From JBHHYR01 sp046757585 (GTDB taxonomy: Bacteria; Desulfobacterota; Binatia; HRBIN30): 6,056 nucleotides of DNA. Location of the stretch: positions 1 through 6,056 of the forward strand of contig JBHHYR010000230.1 of the NCBI GenBank assembly GCA_046757585.1, written 5' to 3'. The position numbers were made by a program, and so were the translations under genes. The first letter of the stretch is position 1, and every line of letters begins with the position of its first letter. The notes beneath the pieces were generated by a model. The model was not told the origin of the DNA. It worked only from the letters and a program-made list of their open reading frames with translations, and made no database searches. This document shows positions 1 to 4,708 of this stretch, piece after piece.

Positions 1-526
1 CACGATCACCGGATCGATCGGGGTGCTGGCCGGCAAAGCGCTGCTGCGCGGGCTGTACGATCATCTCGGCGTGACCAAGCAAGTGGTGGCCCGTGGCCGC
101 CACGCCAGCCTGTATTCCGACTACGTGCCGCTTGGAAACGAGGAACGCCAGCGCTTGCAAACGGAGGCGGAGTTCTTCTACCGCGACTTTCTCGAGAAAG
201 TGGCGCAGGGCCGACAGCTCAGCCGCGACACCGTGGCAACCGCCGCGCAAGGACGCGTGTGGACTGGTCGCCAGGCACTGCAACGCGGCCTGATCGACCA
301 GCTCGGCGGAATCGAACAGGCCGTCAACCAAGCCAAGGTGCTTGCCGGACTCGGGGTGGAGGAGTTGGTCGCGGTGGAACGCTATCCCAAACCGAAACGG
401 TTGTGGAAGCTCTCGTTCAGCTTGAGTCCCCCGCAGAGCCGGTTGACGGCCTTGTTCCCGTGGCTGCAGTTCGTCTCCGGCGAGCGCATCTGGGCCGTCC
501 TGCCGTTTCACGTGCGATTCTTCTGA
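1..526 (+). CDS. sppA: Signal peptide peptidase SppA (S49 family), C-terminal part
   Basis: This is the C-terminal 174 codons of an S49 serine protease of the SppA type; the 5' part lies outside the window and the reading frame enters at base 2. SppA cleaves remnant signal peptides in or at the membrane using a Ser/Lys dyad. The visible protein opens with TITGSIGV, which in the family follows the catalytic serine region, so neither the nucleophile nor the catalytic lysine can be checked here. The next part carries the expected helical segment with a Y-x-D stretch and then the diagnostic GRVWTGRQALQRGLIDQLGG block at about residues 84-103, where SppA proteins typically read GRVWTG-x-A-x-x-x-GLVD-x-LGG. 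The last 55 residues are less conserved and end in an aromatic/hydrophobic tail (FPWLQF, AVLPFHVRFF) that may contact the membrane. A zinc-ribbon gene begins 12 bases after the stop. The family call is firm; substrate is unknown. Confidence 0.93.
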   Translation, partial: TITGSIGVLAGKALLRGLYDHLGVTKQVVARGRHASLYSDYVPLGNEERQRLQTEAEFFYRDFLEKVAQGRQLSRDTVATAAQGRVWTGRQALQRGLIDQLGGIEQAVNQAKVLAGLGVEELVAVERYPKPKRLWKLSFSLSPPQSRLTALFPWLQFVSGERIWAVLPFHVRFF

Positions 527-538
527 ACCCGCGGGCGT

Positions 539-814
539 ATGCCGATCCGGTCACAGATCACCTGCCCGAGTTGTGCGGCGCGGCTGGTTCCCCAATCTGC
601 CCCGCACTGCCCCGCCTGCGGCGCTGATGTCCGAAAACATGCCCAGCGGGCGCGAGCCCGCGAAACCCGCATTGAGCAGACCGTTGCGGTCATCAGCACG
701 ATCCTCGTCGTCGCGGTCTCTCTGTTCGTTGGCGGCTGCAGTGTGGTGGAAGGGGTGGTCGCCTACGCCCTCGCGGGAGCCGTGATATGGCTCGTGGCGC
801 GCAAGACGTTCTAG
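539..814 (+). CDS. Small zinc-ribbon protein with two membrane segments, function unknown
   Basis: This 91-residue protein starts at ATG 539, 12 bases after the SppA stop. Residues 9-27 form a four-cysteine zinc ribbon, CPSC at 9-12 and CPAC at 24-27, with 11 residues between the pairs. A basic linker follows (KHAQRARARETR, about 33-44), then two hydrophobic stretches at about 48-65 and 68-87 with a GGC turn between them, ending in the basic tail ARKTF. It therefore looks like a membrane-anchored zinc ribbon, a common layout in bacterial hypothetical proteins. I recognise no specific family. No clear Shine-Dalgarno precedes the ATG, so translation may rely on ribosomes finishing sppA. The tight spacing suggests co-transcription with sppA and a possible envelope role, which is inference only. 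Paired CxxC motifs and coherent membrane segments make it more likely real than a chance frame. Confidence 0.72.
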   Translation: MPIRSQITCPSCAARLVPQSAPHCPACGADVRKHAQRARARETRIEQTVAVISTILVVAVSLFVGGCSVVEGVVAYALAGAVIWLVARKTF

Positions 815-825
815 GGCAGCGACGT

Positions 826-854
826 CGACCCGCGCCGGCCGTGGTGGCGGGTCG
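826..854 (+). promoter_or_regulatory. Hairpin just ahead of the nucleosidase Shine-Dalgarno
   Basis: CGACCCGC (826-833) pairs perfectly with GCGGGTCG (847-854) around a 13-base loop. The last base of the 3' arm is the first base of the GGAAGGAG Shine-Dalgarno at 854-861. No T-tract follows, so it does not look like an intrinsic terminator. It could modulate access to the ribosome site or protect the mRNA end, but an 8-bp GC stem can also occur by chance in DNA this GC-rich. Confidence 0.3.
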
Positions 855-861
855 GAAGGAG
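854..861 (+). promoter_or_regulatory. Shine-Dalgarno that selects a CTG start at 868
   Basis: GGAAGGAG lies six bases upstream of CTG 868. The same octamer sits six bases ahead of the ATG of the next gene (1706-1713, ATG 1720). The in-frame stop at 862-864 leaves no ATG or GTG upstream, so the site points to CTG. The alternative TTG at 895 is too far away to use it. Confidence 0.75.
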
Positions 862-867
862 TAGGCG

Positions 868-1605
868 CTGGAGCGCATCGCGGTCTTTGCGGCGTTGCGC
901 TGGGAGTGCCGGCCCATCGTACGCCAGCTGCACCAGACCAGCCGCGAGCGGGTCGCCGGCTTTACCGTGTGGCGCGGTACCGCGCCGGGGCGGGAGATCT
1001 GGCTCGTGCGCACGGGCATGGGACCGCGGTATGCAAAAGCCGCAGCCCGGGCCGTCGGCCAGGTGAGCGGTTTCACGCTTTTCCTGTCCACCGGCTGTGC
1101 TGGCGGCCTCGCTGCCGACTTGACGCCGGGTGATCTGGCCGTCGCGACGACCCTGCGTGGAAAGCCGGGCGAGCCGTCGTTCGAAACCGACGCGGCGTGG
1201 CGGGCGCGGATTTGCGCGGCTGCCGAACGCGCCGCACTGCGCACCGTCGTTGGTCCGTTGCTGTCCAGCCGCGTGGTCCTGGCGACCGCTGCGGCAAAAC
1301 GTGCGGCCGCAGCGTGCGGCAGTGTGGCCGTCGAGATGGAAGGTGCCCCGATCGCTGCCTGCGCCGCGGAGCAACACGTGTCGTTTGCCGCGGTCCGCGC
1401 GATCCTCGATACCGCCGATGACGAATTGCCCGATTCCAGTCGGTTCCTCGCCCTGCGGCGCAGCGCGCACAAGCCACTCGCACCGGGGGGCGGCGTGGCC
1501 GCCAATGCGGCCAGCGGGCTCCAGCGCCTCCTCGCTGTGCGGCGGATGATGGACGCAGCACAGCGCGGCCTGGAAAAGTTCTTCCGCGCGTGGCTTGCGG
1601 CGTGA
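868..1605 (+). CDS. Nucleoside phosphorylase/MTA-SAH nucleosidase superfamily enzyme, probable CTG start
   Basis: This is a 245-residue member of the PNP/UDP phosphorylase superfamily, which cleaves the N-glycosidic bond of nucleosides by phosphorolysis or hydrolysis. From CTG 868 the protein opens with the first beta strand IAVFAAL followed by E13, aligned with the catalytic glutamate of MTA/SAH nucleosidases. Next come RTGMGPRYA (48-56), STGCAGGLAADLTPGDLAVAT (74-94, matching the family G-x-AGGL), the ribose-binding VEMEGAP (155-161, M157 and E158) and AVRAILDTADDELP (175-188), where D181 fits the catalytic aspartate. Starting at TTG 895 would remove the first strand, so I prefer CTG. The ILDTADDELP ending resembles the hopanoid-associated phosphorylase HpnG and futalosine/MTA nucleosidase relatives, but no hopanoid or menaquinone gene is adjacent, so substrate is unassigned. 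It lies 53 bases after the zinc-ribbon gene on the same strand. Confidence 0.85.
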   Translation: MERIAVFAALRWECRPIVRQLHQTSRERVAGFTVWRGTAPGREIWLVRTGMGPRYAKAAARAVGQVSGFTLFLSTGCAGGLAADLTPGDLAVATTLRGKPGEPSFETDAAWRARICAAAERAALRTVVGPLLSSRVVLATAAAKRAAAACGSVAVEMEGAPIAACAAEQHVSFAAVRAILDTADDELPDSSRFLALRRSAHKPLAPGGGVAANAASGLQRLLAVRRMMDAAQRGLEKFFRAWLAA

Positions 1606-1606
1606 T

Positions 1607-1624
1607 GCCGGCTGGGGTGCCGGC
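1607..1624 (+). terminator. GC hairpin right after the nucleosidase stop, no T-tract
   Basis: GCCGGC at 1607-1612 and GCCGGC at 1619-1624 can pair around a six-base loop (TGGGGT), beginning one base after the TGA. No run of T follows, so it is at most a weak terminator or an mRNA-stabilising hairpin. The hexamer is itself palindromic and common in GC-rich DNA, so the call is tentative. The remaining spacer to 1705 holds no convincing -35/-10 pair. Confidence 0.22.
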
Positions 1625-1719
1625 GCTGACCGTTACCTCCCGGTCGTGTACGCCTTCCCCGCGGTGCTGGCGATCTGAGGCGGTATGGTCTATCTGCGTG
1701 ACAACGGAAGGAGCTGACC

Positions 1720-2601
1720 ATGGTGGACGTCGGTCGTGTGGGCATCTGGACCTTTGCACTCGACATGCAACCAGCGGCCAAGGCCCAGGAAGCGGCGGCC
1801 GAAATCGAGCAGCTGGGCTACGGAGCAATCTGGATCCCGGAGGCCCTCGGGCGTGAGGCGTTTACCCACGCCGCCCTCTTGCTGGCGGGTACCCGGCGCG
1901 CTGTTATTGCTACGGGCATCGCCAACATCTGGGTGCGCGACGCCATGGCGATGGCGGCAGCGCAGCGGACACTTGCCGAGGCGTTCCCGGATCGTTTTCT
2001 GCTCGGCATCGGTGTCAGCCACGCCCCGCTGGTCAGTATGCGGGGGCACTCCTACGGGAAACCGCTGACCGCGATGCGGCGGTATCTGGATACGATGGAC
2101 GCCGCGCCGTTCATGGCCTGCGCGCCGGCTGTGCCGCCGGTACGAGTCATTGCGGCGCTCGCGCCGAAGATGCTCGCGCTTGCCGCCCAGCGCACCGCCG
2201 GCTCCCACCCCTACTTCGTGCCTCCCGAGCATACAGCGTACGCGCGCAGTCTTCTGGGCGACGGGCCACTGCTGCTGCCGGAGCAAGCTGTGGTGCTCGA
2301 AACCGACCCCGCGCGGGCGCGCGAGATTGCGCGCGGGCACATGGCAACCTACCTTGGCTTGCCCAATTACATCAACAACCTCAAACGCCTCGGCTTCACC
2401 GATGACGACCTTGCCAGCGGTGGTAGTAACCGTCTCGTCGATGCCATCGTCGTCTGGGGTGATATTGACGCGGTCGTCAAGCGGGTCCGCGCCCACCATG
2501 ACGCGGGCGCCAACCACGTGTGTATCCAGGTCCTTGATCCCGACCCGCGGGCACTACCGATGCGCCAGTGGCGCGAGCTGGCGCCCGCGCTGCTGGGCTG
2601 A
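1720..2601 (+). CDS. LLM-class (luciferase-like, probably F420-dependent) oxidoreductase
   Basis: This 293-residue protein has the single-domain bacterial luciferase-like TIM barrel that binds reduced flavin or F420 and oxidises or reduces small organic substrates. Visible blocks are VGIWTFALD (7-15, first strand), LGYGAIWIPEALGRE (32-46, where the family has LGY-x-x-xWxPE), IATGIANIWVRDA (63-75), RFLLGIGVSHAPLV (92-105, the FxLGxGxSH block) and AALAPKMLALAAQRTAG (145-161, equivalent to the family G-P-x-ML-x-LAA segment). The length and these motifs suit the compact ~290-residue 'probable F420-dependent oxidoreductase' group (TIGR03620-like); cofactor choice cannot be settled from sequence alone. 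ATG 1720 is supported by GGAAGGAG six bases upstream. It is 114 bases after the nucleosidase gene and may share its transcript. It converges on the amidohydrolase/NTF2-like operon. Such enzymes often occur as many paralogues in Actinobacteria and Binatota-like genomes. Confidence 0.9.
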   Translation: MVDVGRVGIWTFALDMQPAAKAQEAAAEIEQLGYGAIWIPEALGREAFTHAALLLAGTRRAVIATGIANIWVRDAMAMAAAQRTLAEAFPDRFLLGIGVSHAPLVSMRGHSYGKPLTAMRRYLDTMDAAPFMACAPAVPPVRVIAALAPKMLALAAQRTAGSHPYFVPPEHTAYARSLLGDGPLLLPEQAVVLETDPARAREIARGHMATYLGLPNYINNLKRLGFTDDDLASGGSNRLVDAIVVWGDIDAVVKRVRAHHDAGANHVCIQVLDPDPRALPMRQWRELAPALLG

Positions 2602-2613
2602 CAGCCTCGCACC

Positions 2614-2628
2614 CCCGGCTACGCCGGG
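2614..2628. terminator. Hairpin in the convergent gene junction
   Basis: CCCGGC (2614-2619) and GCCGGG (2623-2628) pair perfectly around the loop TAC. The hairpin lies between the stop of the oxidoreductase (2601) and the end of the minus-strand NTF2-like gene, and it overlaps the latter's TAG stop at 2619-2621. Its position suits a bidirectional transcription end, but there is no T-tract on either strand, so intrinsic termination is uncertain. Confidence 0.35.
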
Positions 2629-2960
2629 CCGGCGAGATAGACTGCCAGACGCTGAATCAGACCGTCGCGCACCTCGAAGAAATCAGCCACGCGGGTGCGC
2701 TGGCCGTGCATGTGCAGCTCGATTTCCACCGCCACACGGTTGCCGTCGACGAGCAACGGTCCCGGATGCGCCTCGAGGTCCTCGGCGGCGAAGGCTTGCC
2801 GCGTGTAGAACGCCGCGATCTGGTCGGGGCCGACCACGCGACCGGCAGGAGTGACGAGCTCCCCCTGCGGGGCGAAGACTTCCCGCATGGCCGCCGCATC
2901 CCGGGCATTGACGGCTGCGAAGTAGGCCTGTGCGGCGTCGGCGGCACTGCGGGGCGTCAC
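2619..2960 (-). CDS. NTF2/SnoaL-like small alpha+beta protein
   Basis: This is a 113-residue protein of the NTF2-like (SnoaL/ketosteroid isomerase-type) cone fold, read from GTG 2960. Evidence is the N-terminal helix AADAAQAYFAAVNARDAAAMREVFAPQGEL (6-35), the typical 'fall in the middle of a helix pair then beta' pattern, GRVVGPDQIAAFY (40-52) where the family has G-x-x-xG-x-x-xI-x-x-FY, and the closing strands RVAVEIELHMHGQRTRVADFFEVRDGLIQRLAVY (75-108). Members act as small isomerases, hydrolases, dehydratases or ligand-binding partners; the reaction here is unknown. The reading frame continues open to 3008, but GTG 2960 is preferred because it overlaps the TGA of the upstream amidohydrolase as GTGA and has GAGG eight bases upstream, indicating translational coupling. 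The shared operon suggests that both proteins act on the same small-molecule pathway. Confidence 0.85.
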   Translation of the reverse strand: MTPRSAADAAQAYFAAVNARDAAAMREVFAPQGELVTPAGRVVGPDQIAAFYTRQAFAAEDLEAHPGPLLVDGNRVAVEIELHMHGQRTRVADFFEVRDGLIQRLAVYLAGPA

Positions 2961-4105
2961 GACTGGGCCCTCGTTGCGCCATTCGGGGCCAGACGGTACA
3001 GCGCGCAAGCGTTTGCGTGCAGGATCCGATCACGTGCCGCCGCGGGCAGCGGACGGATGAGCGTCTCGAGTTTCTTGACGGCGCCCGGAAAGGTCGCGTC
3101 ATGATGCGGGTAGTCCGAGCCCCAGACCACACGTGCCTCGCCCAAGAAGGGCAGCAGGGCGGGCATGGCGTCTTCGTCCGCCTCGAAGGCGATCCAGCAC
3201 TGGCGCTGGAAATATTCGCTCGGCATCAACTTCATCTCGGAGGCGTAGCGACCGAAGCCGCGCACTTGTTCATCGAGGCGCCACAACCAGTACGGACCCC
3301 AGCCGCCGCCCGCCTCGAGAAACGCAAAGTGCAAATCCGGATGCCGCTCCATGACGCCGGTGACGATCAGCGTACCGCACGCCAGCATCTGCTCGAAAGC
3401 GTGGGACATGGCGTGCAGGAGCAGCGGATTGAAATACCGATCGGTGCCCAGTGTGGGGATGGTATTGGAGCTCCCTTCGTGCACCCCGATGGTTACCCCG
3501 AGCTCCTCGGCAGCTGCCCACACCGGCTCGAAGGCGGGATCGCCGATGTGGCGCCCGCAACACGGGTTGGGCCGCACGAACGCGGCGTGGAAGCCGAGAT
3601 CGTTGACGGCTCGGCGCAGCTCGGTGGCCGCGGCGCCGGCGTCTTGAAACGGGAGCATGGCTGCGCCCACGAGACGGCGGCGGTCGGCCGCACAGTACTC
3701 GGCCAGCCAGTCGTTGTACGCGCGCGCCAGTGCCACCGCCGCGACCGGATTTTCCACGGCCCAGAAATTCAAGCCCAAACTCGGATAGAGCACGGCCACA
3801 TCGATACCCTCCATATCCATGTCGGCGAGCCGTCTGCGCGGATCGAAGCCCCCCGGCTGCGCCTGCTCCCACGGGATCTTCTTGGCCGGATCGGTCTCGT
3901 CCATGCGGCTGCCGGGTGTTCCGAGGAGCCCAAGCGGCGCCGTGACGATCTCTTGCGAGTCGACGAACACCGTGTCGAGCCCCCAATCGTTCCGAACCAC
4001 CTGAGGCTTGAACTGCTTGGCAGCGGGACTCAGGAACCGGTCCCACAGCGTCATCGGTTCGAGGACATGCCCGTCGGCATCGACAAGCTTCACGGCACTT
4101 TCCAT
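2957..4105 (-). CDS. Amidohydrolase 2 family (ACMSD-like TIM-barrel) metal-dependent hydrolase/decarboxylase
   Basis: This 382-residue protein belongs to the Amidohydro_2 group (PF04909-like), TIM-barrel enzymes that use a metal ion to hydrolyse or decarboxylate aromatic and other carboxylated substrates. The N-terminus VDADGHVLEP (8-17) carries D11 and H13, the family's first metal-binding strand. Later blocks are RLADMDMEGIDVAVLYPS (92-109), VHEGSS (208-213) with H209, SHAFEQM (234-240) with H235, MERHPDLHFAFLEAGGGW (252-269) with E264, and VWGSDYPHHD (327-336) with D331 as the expected metal/acid-base aspartate. All expected active-site positions appear intact. ATG 4105 is chosen over the longer frame (GTG 4162) because AAGGAG sits at 4113-4118, seven bases upstream, and the homologous part begins just after it. 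The gene overlaps the NTF2-like gene by four bases at its 3' end. Substrate is unknown; xenobiotic or aromatic degradation is plausible for the family but unproven. Confidence 0.92.
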   Translation of the reverse strand: MESAVKLVDADGHVLEPMTLWDRFLSPAAKQFKPQVVRNDWGLDTVFVDSQEIVTAPLGLLGTPGSRMDETDPAKKIPWEQAQPGGFDPRRRLADMDMEGIDVAVLYPSLGLNFWAVENPVAAVALARAYNDWLAEYCAADRRRLVGAAMLPFQDAGAAATELRRAVNDLGFHAAFVRPNPCCGRHIGDPAFEPVWAAAEELGVTIGVHEGSSNTIPTLGTDRYFNPLLLHAMSHAFEQMLACGTLIVTGVMERHPDLHFAFLEAGGGWGPYWLWRLDEQVRGFGRYASEMKLMPSEYFQRQCWIAFEADEDAMPALLPFLGEARVVWGSDYPHHDATFPGAVKKLETLIRPLPAAARDRILHANACALYRLAPNGATRAQS

Positions 4106-4112
4106 GTGGTAG

Positions 4113-4119
4113 CTCCTTC
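4113..4119 (-). promoter_or_regulatory. Shine-Dalgarno of the amidohydrolase
   Basis: On the minus strand GAAGGAG is followed by seven bases and then ATG 4105. The core AAGGAGCT is shared with the site of the plus-strand oxidoreductase. It decides the start: the further upstream GTG at 4162 has no comparable site and adds 19 residues with no family similarity. Confidence 0.75.
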
Positions 4120-4149
4120 GGTTTCGAGTCTCCCGCCCGCACGCAAACA

Positions 4150-4172
4150 CCCTCGAGTTCACAGCCCTCGAG
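4150..4172. repeat. Paired CCCTCGAG direct repeat in the amidohydrolase leader
   Basis: CCCTCGAG occurs at 4150-4157 and again at 4165-4172, a spacing of 15 bases start to start. Each contains the palindrome CTCGAG. Further TTCGAG/CTCGAA-like sequence lies at about 4183-4188 and 4121-4127. The pair sits between the candidate promoter and the amidohydrolase start, where an operator could be, but no regulator gene is present to support this. Confidence 0.3.
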
Positions 4173-4205
4173 CGGGCGCCTGTTCGAGTGTTCGGGCAAT
4201 TCCAC

Positions 4206-4233
4206 TTCTTACCCCGTTCGCGCTCCCTGTCAA
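4206..4233 (-). promoter_or_regulatory. Candidate sigma-70-type promoter for the amidohydrolase operon
   Basis: On the minus strand a perfect TTGACA -35 (4228-4233) is followed after 16 bases by TAAGAA (4206-4211), which keeps only part of the TATAAT consensus. The predicted leader to ATG 4105 would be about 90 bases. The -35 match is striking in GC-rich DNA but the -10 is weak, so the call is tentative. Confidence 0.35.
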
Positions 4234-4331
4234 CTTAGCCTCCGATCGCACCACGTGAGATTCCCCGTTTCACGGCTCAGAGCCCGCCCCTGTCGCAGCC
4301 TGTCGAAAACCCTCAAACCAGGGGGTGGCTT

Positions 4332-4362
4332 CTTTCCCTTGCGAAAGGGGCCCAAGGGAAAG
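4332..4362. repeat. Perfect 10-bp-stem inverted repeat
   Basis: CTTTCCCTTG (4332-4341) is the exact reverse complement of CAAGGGAAAG (4353-4362), with an 11-base loop that itself contains GAAAGGGG. It stands next to the 4373-4470 repeat and may be part of the same composite intergenic element. There is no T-tract directly after either arm. Confidence 0.6.
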
Positions 4363-4372
4363 TGGAGTGTTT

Positions 4373-4470
4373 GATTTCGACCCCTTTTGCATTCTCCCCC
4401 TACCAACGGGAGAAAGGAGGAGGGGGGCTTCCTTTCCCCTCGCCCCCCGGGAGAGGGTCAGGGTGAGGGG
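4373..4470. repeat. Hairpin-rich dispersed intergenic repeat, copy A
   Basis: The first part (about 4373-4450) aligns with 5981-6056 at a constant offset of 1608 bases for its first 40 or so positions, sharing the landmarks CGACCCC, TTCTCCCC, TACCAA, GGGAGAAA and CCCCTCGCC. TTCTCCC (4392-4398) pairs with GGGAGAA (4408-4414). Downstream, CCCCTC (4436-4441) pairs with GAGGGG (4465-4470) around a GGGAGAGGG-containing centre. Strands are strongly purine/pyrimidine biased. This looks like a REP-like dispersed repeat and not a coding sequence. Confidence 0.6.
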
Positions 4471-4537
4471 ATGCACTGATCAGCAGTACTGAGTCCATGA
4501 AGACAGTCAACACGCCTGCCGCCAACACCCGGCCCCC

Positions 4538-4706
4538 CTAGCAGTCCGTTGAAAAACAGGCACCGTAGCGAGGGTAAGCGATTTTGCGTCAGATCAAGGC
4601 GCCGAACCGGAGGCAAATCGGGTGATTTTGTTGAGGATTCGGCAACGCAGAGCTGGCGGAAAATAGCCACCCGCAGTAGGGGCCCTGTTTTTCAACGGGC
4701 TGCTAG
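4538..4706. mobile_element. MITE-like element, 169 bp, with 23-bp terminal inverted repeats
   Basis: The left end (4538-4560) and the reverse complement of the right end (4684-4706) agree at 22 of 23 positions. The shared core is CAG-T/C-CCGTTGAAAAACAGG, bounded on both sides by CTAG. CTAG could be a target-site duplication or, being a palindrome, part of the terminal repeat. The 123-base interior has no supportable gene and no transposase, so the element would be non-autonomous. It contains a near-inverted pair, CGATTTTGC and GCAAATCG. The right end stops two bases from the TGA of the dehydrogenase gene. In RNA the ends would form a long hairpin, so it might also shape the 3' end of that transcript. 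No second copy is in the window, so mobility is inferred from structure alone. Confidence 0.65.
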
Positions 4707-4708
4707 CG

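Larger units (their letters stand above)
4106..4708. other. Gene-free intergenic block of about 600 bases
   Basis: I find no supportable gene between the amidohydrolase and dehydrogenase genes. The block holds the amidohydrolase leader, the candidate promoter, an inverted repeat (4332-4362), a hairpin-rich polypurine/polypyrimidine repeat (4373-4470) and a MITE-like element (4538-4706). The stretches 4234-4331 and 4471-4537 show nothing recognisable apart from two small palindromes, CTGATCAG and CAGTACTG, near 4477-4492. Short open frames here run across the repeats and show no family motifs. Confidence 0.7.

Noticed and set aside
719..742. Possible lipobox (VGGC) in the zinc-ribbon protein
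   Set aside because: The cysteine lies at residue 67, between two membrane segments, far from an N-terminal signal peptide.
693..1781. A 362-codon minus-strand open frame across the nucleosidase gene
   Set aside because: The product is an Arg/Ala/Pro-rich low-complexity protein with no motifs, opposite a recognisable enzyme.
1690..2517. Minus-strand open frame opposite the LLM-class oxidoreductase
   Set aside because: No family signature and no ribosome site; the plus-strand gene explains the stretch.
2930..4258. A 442-codon plus-strand open frame across the amidohydrolase
   Set aside because: It is antisense to a gene with full family motifs and a good ribosome site. Its product shows no domain pattern and is rich in Arg/His/Gly, as expected for a shadow frame in GC-rich DNA.
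4373..4470. CRISPR-like repeat array
   Set aside because: There are only two diverged copies in the window, 1.6 kb apart, with no regular spacer pattern and no cas gene.
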